DNA of 6,000 bases from Clostridia bacterium (GTDB lineage: Bacteria; Bacillota_E; SLMV01; PUMD01), in assembly GCA_003563755.1 (NCBI GenBank), contig PWUB01000166.1:1-6000 (forward strand). The letters are read 5' to 3'. Positions 1 through 5,668 of this stretch are shown here, in pieces; position 1 is the stretch's first letter; each line of letters starts with the position of its first letter. The notes beneath the pieces were generated by a model. The model was not told the origin of the DNA, did no database searches, and saw only the letters and a list, made by a program, of their open reading frames with translations. The position numbers and the translations under genes are program-made.

Positions 1-742
1 CAGCCGAGCTTCTGACGAACTCCCACAGGCCCCTGTCCCAGTCGTGGGCACCCAGGGGCCTCGTGTAACGCTCGAGTACCTCGTCGGTGATCCTCTCCTC
101 GTCGTACCAGGCACGCCTCAGCAGGGGTGTCACCATCCTCGGGGCGATGTACCTGAGCGCCAGCCGTCCGACAAGGTCGAGGTGGGGCGTCCCCAGGAGG
201 GGTCGGACCAGCCCCGGCACCGCCGGTGCGCGGTGGGCGGCGGGGGCCACGAGCACCAGGGCCCGAATGCGCCCGGGGTGCAGGCTCGCCGCATGCAGGG
301 CCACTGAGCCGCCGGCCGAGTGACCCACCAGGACCGCCTCCCCCACACCGAGGGCATCCATGACCGCCACCAGGTGATCGACGGCACCCTGCGGGGAATA
401 CAGGTTTGGTGGCCCCTCCCCCCGGGGCGGCCTGTGAGTCAGGCCGAATCCCGGCCTGTCGTAGGCGGCGGTCATCGCGACCCTTCCCAGGGGCTCGAGA
501 ACCTCCCCCCAGCTCAGCAGGCTCCCCCCGAAACCGTGCAGCAGTACCAGGGCGGGCTCTCCCTCCCCGGTGACCGTGCAGTGGGTGGGCACCCCTTGAG
601 CATCGATGAACAAGGATCCGGGCGGGGCGAGCTCCTCGGGAGCCACGGTCCCGGCGACGGGGGGCAGGGTCAGCAGCAGCGGCAGCACCAGGACGGCGAG
701 CAGCCCGAGCAGTAGAATGCGGCCCAGGATGGATAGAGACAC
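1..742 (-). CDS. Membrane-anchored or secreted alpha/beta hydrolase, 3'-truncated by window edge
   Basis: Reading from a GTG at 742 gives 247 codons that stay open to the left edge, so the C-terminus lies outside the window. The first 30 or so residues are a short N-terminus with one Arg followed by a long Leu/Val stretch, which is a signal peptide or membrane anchor. The alpha/beta hydrolase fold follows: a HGFGG oxyanion-hole motif at residues 69-73, a YDRPGFG strand-turn motif near 94-100, and the nucleophile elbow GHSAGG at 140-145 with Ser142 as nucleophile. The catalytic Asp and His would be past the edge. The substrate cannot be told from sequence; an esterase, lipase or similar hydrolase acting at the membrane or outside the cell is likely. 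The start is supported by a GAGGGGGG Shine-Dalgarno site 7 nt upstream. It lies 52 bp downstream of the CocE-type gene on the same strand, so an operon is plausible. Confidence 0.88.
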   Translation of the reverse strand, partial: MSLSILGRILLLGLLAVLVLPLLLTLPPVAGTVAPEELAPPGSLFIDAQGVPTHCTVTGEGEPALVLLHGFGGSLLSWGEVLEPLGRVAMTAAYDRPGFGLTHRPPRGEGPPNLYSPQGAVDHLVAVMDALGVGEAVLVGHSAGGSVALHAASLHPGRIRALVLVAPAAHRAPAVPGLVRPLLGTPHLDLVGRLALRYIAPRMVTPLLRRAWYDEERITDEVLERYTRPLGAHDWDRGLWEFVRSSA

Positions 743-749
743 TCCCACA

Positions 750-757
750 CCCCCCTC
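750..757 (-). promoter_or_regulatory. Shine-Dalgarno site fixing the GTG start of the truncated hydrolase
   Basis: On the minus strand GAGGGGGG stands 7 nt before the GTG at 742. No ATG in this frame lies near the hydrophobic N-terminus, so this site decides the start and keeps the signal or anchor segment in the protein. Confidence 0.6.
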
Positions 758-794
758 AGTTGGTATGCGTGCTGATAGCCCCGCTGCGCCGCCG

Positions 795-2597
795 TCAGGC
801 CCGCGGTATCACCGGCAGCACCACCCGCGACGGGTGCTGCCTATCACAGAACAGGCTGTTTCTCGCCACCTGCAGGCAGCGGTGCCGGCCCACAGGCTCC
901 GCCGTGTTCGGGTTGACCTCGTACTTCGGCCAGTTGCTGCTGGAAACATCGACCCTGATCCTGTGCCCCGCACAGAACAGGTTGCTCGTCGGAGGCAGGG
1001 GAAACTTCAGTTCGTACACCTCCCCCGGCGTCATCATCTCCTCGGAGTCGTAACCGTTCCGGTAGCGGCACCGCTGCAGCGTGTAGGACAGCTCCAGGGC
1101 ATATCCCTGGGGATAGTCTGCGTTGGGCGGGTACTCGTCTATCAGCTTAACGGTGAAATCCGTGTCCGGCGCCGACGAAGAAACGTGCAACACTACCTCG
1201 ATGGGGCCCGTGATCTCGGTATCCTCCTTGAGGGGAGGGGTCGAAAACACCAGGACATCCCGGCGCGCCGAAAGGGGCAGCCGGCTGTCGCCCACCCCGG
1301 TGGTGGGATCCTGCCGCTGGTCGTAGCCCCCTCCGCCGGATTCGAAGATGGTCTGGCCGGCGGCGCTGGTGGAGGGGACGGGATCTGTCGGGTCGAAGTC
1401 GTAGGTCAGGGGGGGATGCTCCCCTGCCGTCCCTTCGAGGGAGAGGGTGCCGTCGGGATGCAGGTAGTGGTCGGTATCCCGGACCCGGGCCAGGGGCCAG
1501 TCTTTTTCATCACGCCACGTTCCACCGTGATCCATCCTGCCGTCCGGGAGCCTGCGGCCTGTGCCACCGCCCATCACGAAGATGCGGACCGGGTCGTCCC
1601 CGTCGGCGCCGTTGTCCTCTCCCCTGAGGGTGTGGTCGAACCAGCGCCTGCGTTCCTCGAGGGACGCAAAGACCGCTTCCTCGCCGAAATCCACGTCCCC
1701 GGAGAAGGTGCGCCCCTCCGCCCCCATGCCGTGAATCCAGGGTCCCATGATCAGCCGCTGGGGCGAGTCCAACCGGCGGGACAACTCCTGGTACAGCCGC
1801 GGCGTCTCCAGGGTGTAGCCGTCGTACCAGCTCCCCAGCCAGGTCACCGGCACGTCCTTGTAGTCGTCGAAGTAGGGCTCGAGGTTTACTCCGGGGTTCG
1901 CCCAGAACCCGTCCAGCTGACCCCGGGTCATGTAGTTCATGAGGGTGCGCTCGTAGCTGGGCAGTTGAGAGAGGGGGGTCAGCCCGGGGCGTATGGGATA
2001 TCCCTCCTTCAGCCAGTCCATGAGGCCCGCTCGCATCTCCTCGAGGGCCTCCCTGAGCACCGGGTCTTTCGATGCCTCGGGACTGGTGGCAGCCATGCGC
2101 AAAAGCCAGTTCAGGCGGTGGTTTTCGAAGGCTCCCCCGCGCCGGCTGCGGCTGCGGTGGTAGCTGCAGTAGCCCTGGCTGATGTACTGCGAGGCCAGAT
2201 ACGGCGGGTCGGTGATCGCCATGCTAGCCTGGGTCTGGGCCAAGTACGACGTTCCCATGGTGCCGACCCGACCGTCACACCACGCCTGCTCTCCCACCCA
2301 CGCGATGCAGTCGCGTCCGTCATCGGCCTCGTTGACGAAGGGCTCGAACTCCCCGGCGGACGAGTAGCGGCCGCGCACGTCCTGGATCACCATAGCGTAG
2401 CCCGCCCGGGTGAAGTACTCGGCGACCCCCACCAGGACCTCACCCGTCCTGTCGTAGGGAGTCCTTATCAATATCGTCGGCCAGCTGTCGGCATCCTCCC
2501 CCGGAAGATACACATCGGTGGCCAGCTTCACGCCGTCTCGCATGGGCACTTCCTCGGTGAACAGCCGGTAATCCTTCTTCGCTGTCATGTGGGTCAA
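795..2597 (-). CDS. CocE/NonD family hydrolase (peptidase S15 / X-Pro dipeptidyl-peptidase-like)
   Basis: A complete 600-aa serine hydrolase. Known members cleave acyl esters (cocaine esterase), amides or X-Pro dipeptides; the substrate here is unknown. Numbering from the TTG: the opening MRDGVKLATDVYLP (19-32) is the family signature; RTPYDR (45-50) carries Tyr48, matching the oxyanion-hole Tyr; QDVRGRYSS (72-80) follows; the nucleophile elbow is GTMGTSYLAQTQ with Ser117. GSWYDGY gives Asp259 and GPWIHG gives His289, completing the triad. The C-terminal half, from about 340, contains the jelly-roll domain of the family (VLVFSTPPLKEDTEITGPIE and onward; AGHRIRVDVSSSNWP near the end). There is no signal peptide, so it is probably cytoplasmic. 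The TTG start has GGGAAG 4 nt upstream; the ATG at 2588 (597 aa) is the alternative, and both leave the domain intact. A GC-driven open frame runs antisense along the whole gene and should not be annotated. Confidence 0.93.
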   Translation of the reverse strand: MTHMTAKKDYRLFTEEVPMRDGVKLATDVYLPGEDADSWPTILIRTPYDRTGEVLVGVAEYFTRAGYAMVIQDVRGRYSSAGEFEPFVNEADDGRDCIAWVGEQAWCDGRVGTMGTSYLAQTQASMAITDPPYLASQYISQGYCSYHRSRSRRGGAFENHRLNWLLRMAATSPEASKDPVLREALEEMRAGLMDWLKEGYPIRPGLTPLSQLPSYERTLMNYMTRGQLDGFWANPGVNLEPYFDDYKDVPVTWLGSWYDGYTLETPRLYQELSRRLDSPQRLIMGPWIHGMGAEGRTFSGDVDFGEEAVFASLEERRRWFDHTLRGEDNGADGDDPVRIFVMGGGTGRRLPDGRMDHGGTWRDEKDWPLARVRDTDHYLHPDGTLSLEGTAGEHPPLTYDFDPTDPVPSTSAAGQTIFESGGGGYDQRQDPTTGVGDSRLPLSARRDVLVFSTPPLKEDTEITGPIEVVLHVSSSAPDTDFTVKLIDEYPPNADYPQGYALELSYTLQRCRYRNGYDSEEMMTPGEVYELKFPLPPTSNLFCAGHRIRVDVSSSNWPKYEVNPNTAEPVGRHRCLQVARNSLFCDRQHPSRVVLPVIPRA

Positions 2598-2753
2598 CTC
2601 GCTTCCCGCGGCCCCCGCCTGCGACGGGGGGCCGGTTCTGTTCGCGGATGTGCCCCCGGTCCACCGCGGCGGAACTCACGTGGGGGCTCTCCACTCCTTC
2701 TCTCGGAGTTCTGCGGAGGGCCGGTGAATCCTCCATGGGCACCGGGGCCGGGT

Positions 2754-2764
2754 CCCCCCCCCCC
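2754..2764. repeat. Homopolymer tract of 11 C
   Basis: Eleven consecutive C residues about 80 bp upstream of the QueG-like start. Tracts of this kind can slip during replication and change promoter spacing, and they are also frequent sites of sequencing or assembly length error. Confidence 0.7.
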
Positions 2765-2827
2765 AGCCCGCCCCAGACAAGGACTCCGGTGGCAGGAAGT
2801 CGGATGGGTCTTGGGGAAGGTGCCCTC

Positions 2828-2834
2828 AGGGAGG
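2828..2834 (+). promoter_or_regulatory. Shine-Dalgarno site fixing the ATG start of the QueG-like gene
   Basis: AGGGAGG is 8 nt before the ATG at 2843. It picks this start over the in-frame upstream ATG codons at 2648 and 2735, and the protein then begins where QueG-type homology would be expected. Confidence 0.75.
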
Positions 2835-2842
2835 CGAAAAAC

Positions 2843-3556
2843 ATGTCCGATACCACCCAGCTGACGGACGAGATCAGGGAGAAGGCGTGCGAACTGAACG
2901 TGGACATGATAGGGTTCATCCCCGCCGAGGCGATGGAAGAGTTCTCGGGACTCGAAGTCAACTGGGACGCCTGGTCGGCTCACAAGAGCCCCCGGGAGTA
3001 CCTGCCCGGCGCCCGCTCGATCATCGTACTGGGAGAGGTATGCTTCGGCCCCGCCGTTGACCTGGCCGTCAAGCGTAAGGGACAGTGGAACTACATCGGC
3101 TACAAGCCCCTGGAACTGGACACGCACCGTCTCGCGGAGCACGTACGGGAGATGGGCTTTCGGACTCACATCGAGCACTCTCATCTGTCCCACAAGCACA
3201 TGGCCCGCCTCGCCGGGATGGGGTGTTTCGGAAAGAGCTCCCTCATCATCAACCCCGAGGTGGGACCCCACTTCCGGTTGGAGAGCATACTGACCGACGC
3301 CGCCCTGGCGTACGATGAGGAACTGAAGGAGGATACATGCGGCAGCTGCACACTCTGCCTGGACGAGTGCCCGACGGGAGCCCTCACACCCTACCGCATC
3401 GATACCCCAAAATGCCTGGTGCACCAGCGCCTCCTGGGTCCCGACGACCGGGAGTATGCCGACATGCTTGACCGGTACTCACCTGAGCTCACCGCCGATG
3501 CCTTCCTGATGTGCCGTCGCTGCCAGGATGTATGCCCGGTGGGTAGGGGTTGCTGA
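2843..3556 (+). CDS. Compact QueG-like (epoxyqueuosine reductase-related) protein with two 4Fe-4S clusters
   Basis: A 237-aa protein resembling the core of QueG and reductive dehalogenase-like proteins. Family-type segments in order: LPGARSIIVLG (54-64); the motif near 121-135 (ARLAGMGCFGKSSLI), which corresponds to the QueG 'AGLG-GKN' segment; and RLESILTDAAL (145-155). Iron-sulfur ligands follow: CGSCTLCLDECP (Cys166, 169, 172, 176), a lone Cys191 (TPKC), then CRRCQDVCP (Cys224, 227, 231). These eight cysteines match the ligand pattern of two cubane clusters. A ninth, Cys237, is the last residue. QueG proper is about 350-380 aa and has further C-terminal sequence; this protein stops just after the second cluster. 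It is probably a cytoplasmic redox protein. Whether it binds cobalamin or acts on tRNA epoxyqueuosine is uncertain, since short members are often labelled QueG by similarity alone. The next plus-strand item is a decayed gene about 20 bp downstream. Confidence 0.85.
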   Translation: MSDTTQLTDEIREKACELNVDMIGFIPAEAMEEFSGLEVNWDAWSAHKSPREYLPGARSIIVLGEVCFGPAVDLAVKRKGQWNYIGYKPLELDTHRLAEHVREMGFRTHIEHSHLSHKHMARLAGMGCFGKSSLIINPEVGPHFRLESILTDAALAYDEELKEDTCGSCTLCLDECPTGALTPYRIDTPKCLVHQRLLGPDDREYADMLDRYSPELTADAFLMCRRCQDVCPVGRGC

Positions 3557-3575
3557 GGCGGTGACGTGAAGAAAG

Positions 3576-3804
3576 GTGGTGCGGTTCAGGCCTTTGTGCA
3601 GGCACGGTGACATAGTGTTCTGGCGTTTTCCCAACGGGAACCTGCACGCTGGGGTAGTACCGCACGAACCGGGAGGGGCTGCCCCTGGTGATTCACAACG
3701 CACACGTGGCCCGGGAGGAGGATGCCCTTACACCCTGGGAGATCAAGGCGCATTTTCGCTTTCCTCCGGGAACGGATGACTGGCGGCTGGCCGCTGCCCG
3801 CCGG
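3576..3804 (+). pseudogene. Frameshifted C-terminal remnant of a DUF1287 family gene
   Basis: Two overlapping plus-strand frames together read like the end of a DUF1287 protein. The frame through 3606 gives GDIVFWRFPNGNLHAGVV (about 3606-3659), matching the family pattern 'GDIV-W-(P)NG-H-GIV'. The next frame, entered at about 3658, gives YRTNREGLPLVIHNAHVA and then EEDALTPWEIKAHFRFP (to about 3765), matching 'PLVIHN...EED-L--WEI-GH-RYP'. A shift of one base within GGGGTAGTAC (3651-3660) joins them. The N-terminal part of the domain (roughly 100 residues or more in the family) is absent: the QueG-like gene ends immediately upstream and no related residues are found before GDIV. The second frame runs on without a clear original stop and overlaps the next gene. 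DUF1287 function is not established; its GDIV and HN motifs recall NlpC/P60-like folds. The family match is from memory of its motifs. Confidence 0.68.
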
Positions 3805-3816
3805 GATGTCGGGGGA

Positions 3817-3839
3817 TCCCGCGGCTGCGGGGAGCGGGA
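3817..3839 (+). other. Small GC-rich inverted repeat upstream of the 210-aa gene
   Basis: Two alternative stems share the same left arm: CCCGC-GGCT-GCGGG (3818-3831) and the longer-looped TCCCGC (3817-3822) with GCGGGA (3834-3839). It lies between the DUF1287 remnant and the Shine-Dalgarno site of the next gene. No T-run follows, so it is not a classical intrinsic terminator. It could be the decayed terminator of the lost gene or leader structure, or chance in GC-rich DNA. Confidence 0.25.
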
Positions 3840-3869
3840 CCCAGGGGGAAAGAGAAGGGAGAGAGCACG

Positions 3870-4502
3870 ATGCAGGATGGCAACGAGGCATTCACCAGCC
3901 TTGATGTGCAGAGACTTAACATCGTGGAGAAAGACGGTACTGTGAAGATGACGCTGTTCAACAGTGACAATATTCCAGCAGGCATAATGGACGGACAGGT
4001 AGTACTGCCGGGCCACAGGGAGGGCCTCAACATATCCGGGATGATCTTCTACAACGGCGAGGGCGATGAATGCGGGGGGCTGGTTTTCGGCAGCGAGAAG
4101 AAAGACAACGGAGAATATGAGTCTGATCTGTCCCTGACCTTCGACCAGTACAAGCAGGACCAACTGGTGCAGCTGGCCGTGTCGGAGCATAACGGCGAGC
4201 GGGAATACGGTCTGAACATCTTTGACAGGCCCGACACACCCCTTCCCGAGTTCGTCTCGCTCATGATGGATGTTCAGAAGATGCAGGACGGCCCGGAAAA
4301 GGACAAACGCCTGGAGACGCTGCAGGGGGGGCACAGAAGAATCTTTCTGGGTAAGGGCCTGAACGGGGATGTGTCGGTCCGCCTGAGTGACAGAACCGGA
4401 CAGGAAAGAATCCGAATGGTCATCGACGAGGATGATACCCCCAGGATCGCGTTCCTGGATGCCCATGGCGACGTTGTCTACAGCCTACCGCCCGGCTCCT
4501 GA
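3870..4502 (+). CDS. Conserved-looking hypothetical protein, 210 aa, beta-rich
   Basis: The start is an ATG with AAGGGAG 8 nt upstream. No signal peptide or membrane segment is visible; the protein is acidic and hydrophilic and probably cytoplasmic. I recall unnamed proteins of several phyla with the same order of motifs, but no function. Visible blocks: LNIVEKDGTVKMTLFNSDNIP region (16-36); GMIFYNGEGDECGGLVFG (57-74); LSLTFDQYKQDQLVQL (87-102); GLNIFDRPD (114-122); a more helical, charged segment at about 126-153; then GKGLNGDVSVRLSD (161-174) and IRMVIDEDDTPRIAFLDAHG (181-200). The first and last blocks share a pattern of short strands with 'D-G/D-T/P' turns, suggesting a repeated beta architecture. 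The single Cys68 sits in the most conserved-looking block. It is followed by a convergent activase gene, and the upstream DUF1287 remnant is on the same strand. No enzyme class can be assigned. Confidence 0.85.
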   Translation: MQDGNEAFTSLDVQRLNIVEKDGTVKMTLFNSDNIPAGIMDGQVVLPGHREGLNISGMIFYNGEGDECGGLVFGSEKKDNGEYESDLSLTFDQYKQDQLVQLAVSEHNGEREYGLNIFDRPDTPLPEFVSLMMDVQKMQDGPEKDKRLETLQGGHRRIFLGKGLNGDVSVRLSDRTGQERIRMVIDEDDTPRIAFLDAHGDVVYSLPPGS

Positions 4503-4554
4503 GCCGGCCCCCCGTGAGGATTCCCAGCAAGGGGCCTGGATCCCCCAGCCGGCT
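4492..4554 (+). terminator. Possible hairpin or terminator over the stop codon of the 210-aa gene
   Basis: CCGGCTCCTGAGCCGG (4492-4507) is a perfect palindrome containing the TGA stop (4500-4502); as RNA it gives a 6-bp stem with a CCTG loop. A third arm, GCCGGCT at 4548-4554, can pair instead with AGCCGGC at 4502-4508. There is no T-run, so intrinsic termination is uncertain. The convergent layout of the flanking genes makes a terminator here reasonable. Confidence 0.35.
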
Positions 4555-4668
4555 GTTCGAAGGGAGAGGGATCACCAGTATAGGCCGCCCGAGGATGCAT
4601 CCTGCGATCCGTCGCGTATTGGACTGAGCGGGCAGCCGAAGCTGTGCCGGCCGCCGGACCACGGGCTT
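4503..4668. other. Convergent intergenic spacer
   Basis: These 166 bases separate the 3' ends of the 210-aa gene (plus) and the activase gene (minus). Apart from the inverted arms at its left end, I see no gene, tRNA or repeat. Short open frames crossing it have low-complexity, unrelated translations and no ribosome-binding site. Confidence 0.5.
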
Positions 4669-5667
4669 TCACTCGTACGAAGCGTGGCTCAGTGAACGGT
4701 CCCTCTCACCGCCCATCCTTTCCCAGCGGTCGCAGCGGCCACCCCACCTGGCCACTATGCTTTCATCCAGGATGATGTTGGCAATCTCGCAGCCGTTGGC
4801 ACAGCCGTCGCAGAGGAAGCTCCGGGTCCGGTACTGGTGGGTGGCTATCTCGAATCCGCGGAAGGACGTCGCGGTCAGGCCTTCCCTGTGAACGGCTTCC
4901 CGGACCAGCAGGGCGGCACCAACGGCACCCATCAAGTCGTAGTAGGATGGTATGATGACCGGAGTTTCAAGAGCCTTCTCGAAGGCCTGCTTCATGCCGT
5001 CGTTGGCCGCGACTCCACCCTGGAACATCACCGGGGCCAGCATTTCCTTTCCCTTTCCGACGTTGTTCAGGTAGTTTCTCACCAGGGCCTCGCAGAGCCC
5101 GGCTATGATGTCGGGAAGGTCGTGTCCCAGCTGCTGCTTGTGGACCATGTCAGATTCAGCGAACACGGAGCACCGCCCCGCGATCCTGACCGGGGAAGTG
5201 CTCTGCAGGGCGTGATCACCGAACTCCTCGATCGGCAGCCCGAGACGGGCGGCCTGGTGATCCAGAAAGGACCCTGTTCCCGCAGCGCACACGGTGTTCA
5301 TGGCGAAATCGACCACCACACCGTCGTGCAGGATGATCAGCTTGGAGTCCTGCCCTCCGATCTCGATGACCGTCCGGACATCGGGTACGAGGCTCAGGGA
5401 CGCCACGGCGTGAGTGGTGATCTCGTTCTTCACCAGGTCCGCACCCAGTATGGCTCCGGCCAGGGTGCGCCCGCTGCCGGTGGCCGCCACACCCACGACA
5501 TCCATGTCGAGGGTGCCGTCATCCACCTCCATCAGCCCCTCCTGTATGGCGTTGATGGGCCTACCCCTGGTTCGGAGGTATGATGATCGGACGACCTCCA
5601 TGTCGTCGTTCATCACGACTACGTTGGTGCTGACGGATCCCACATCCACTCCCAGGTATACCTGCAC
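4669..5667 (-). CDS. BadF/BadG/BcrA/BcrD-type activase (2-hydroxyacyl-CoA dehydratase activator-like)
   Basis: This is a 332-aa ASKHA-fold ATPase. Well-studied relatives (HgdC) form a homodimer bridged by one [4Fe-4S] cluster and use ATP hydrolysis to push an electron into a 2-hydroxyacyl-CoA dehydratase. Numbering from the GTG at 5667: the phosphate loop YLGVDVGSVSTN (4-15); GVAATGSGR (59-67); EIGGQDSKLI (102-111); MNTVCAAGTGSFLD (123-136) with Cys127; GRCSVFAESD (164-173) with Cys166; and FQGGVAANDG (215-224). Cys127 and Cys166 match the two cluster ligands of HgdC. The canonical domain ends near residue 258. A tail follows with CDGCANGC (Cys286, 289, 293) and GGRC (Cys312), which may bind a further metal centre. 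The GTG is chosen because AGGGGGG lies 5 nt upstream and the family N-terminus begins there; the ATG at 5763 would add 32 unrelated residues. The stop of the upstream partner gene is 1 nt before this start, implying translational coupling. The substrate pathway is unknown. Confidence 0.92.
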   Translation of the reverse strand: MQVYLGVDVGSVSTNVVVMNDDMEVVRSSYLRTRGRPINAIQEGLMEVDDGTLDMDVVGVAATGSGRTLAGAILGADLVKNEITTHAVASLSLVPDVRTVIEIGGQDSKLIILHDGVVVDFAMNTVCAAGTGSFLDHQAARLGLPIEEFGDHALQSTSPVRIAGRCSVFAESDMVHKQQLGHDLPDIIAGLCEALVRNYLNNVGKGKEMLAPVMFQGGVAANDGMKQAFEKALETPVIIPSYYDLMGAVGAALLVREAVHREGLTATSFRGFEIATHQYRTRSFLCDGCANGCEIANIILDESIVARWGGRCDRWERMGGERDRSLSHASYE

Positions 5668-5668
5668 G

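Larger units (their letters stand above)
2598..2842. other. Divergent intergenic region, likely holding promoters for both flanking genes
   Basis: These 245 bases separate the 5' ends of the CocE-type gene and the QueG-like gene. Promoters for both should lie here, but I see no convincing -35/-10 pair. Visible structure: a CACGTG palindrome at 2677-2682; an inverted pair GAACTC (2672-2677) and GAGTTC (2706-2711); a GCCCCC/GGGGGC pair (2652-2657 with 2682-2687); and a run of eleven C at 2754-2764. The reading frame of the QueG-like gene stays open back to 2648, but the extra residues are Gly/Pro/Ser-rich and unlike any domain, so I treat them as non-coding. Confidence 0.4.

Noticed and set aside
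2672..2711. Inverted pair GAACTC/GAGTTC with CACGTG between, as a possible operator.
   Set aside because: The arms are only 6 bp and 28 bp apart, and short inverted pairs are common in DNA of this composition; I mention it only in the spacer entry.
2648..2842. An N-terminal extension of 65 codons for the QueG-like gene.
   Set aside because: The residues are low-complexity Gly/Pro/Ser, the stretch contains the 11-C tract, and AGGGAGG just before 2843 marks the real start.
606..2864. A plus-strand open frame of 752 codons antisense to the CocE-type gene.
   Set aside because: It mirrors a clear CocE protein with an intact triad. Its translation is rich in Arg, Gly, Pro and Val with no domain, as expected from GC-rich antisense frames.
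2594..3424. A minus-strand open frame of 276 codons over the QueG-like gene.
   Set aside because: The plus strand encodes two intact cysteine cluster motifs and has a good ribosome-binding site; the antisense translation has no recognisable motif.
3693..4466. A minus-strand open frame of 257 codons over the 210-aa gene and the DUF1287 remnant.
   Set aside because: It spans two unrelated plus-strand units and shows no domain; the plus-strand gene has a better start and distinctive motifs.
4837..5583. A plus-strand open frame of 248 codons over the activase gene.
   Set aside because: The opposite strand carries all activase motifs; this frame is a GC shadow.
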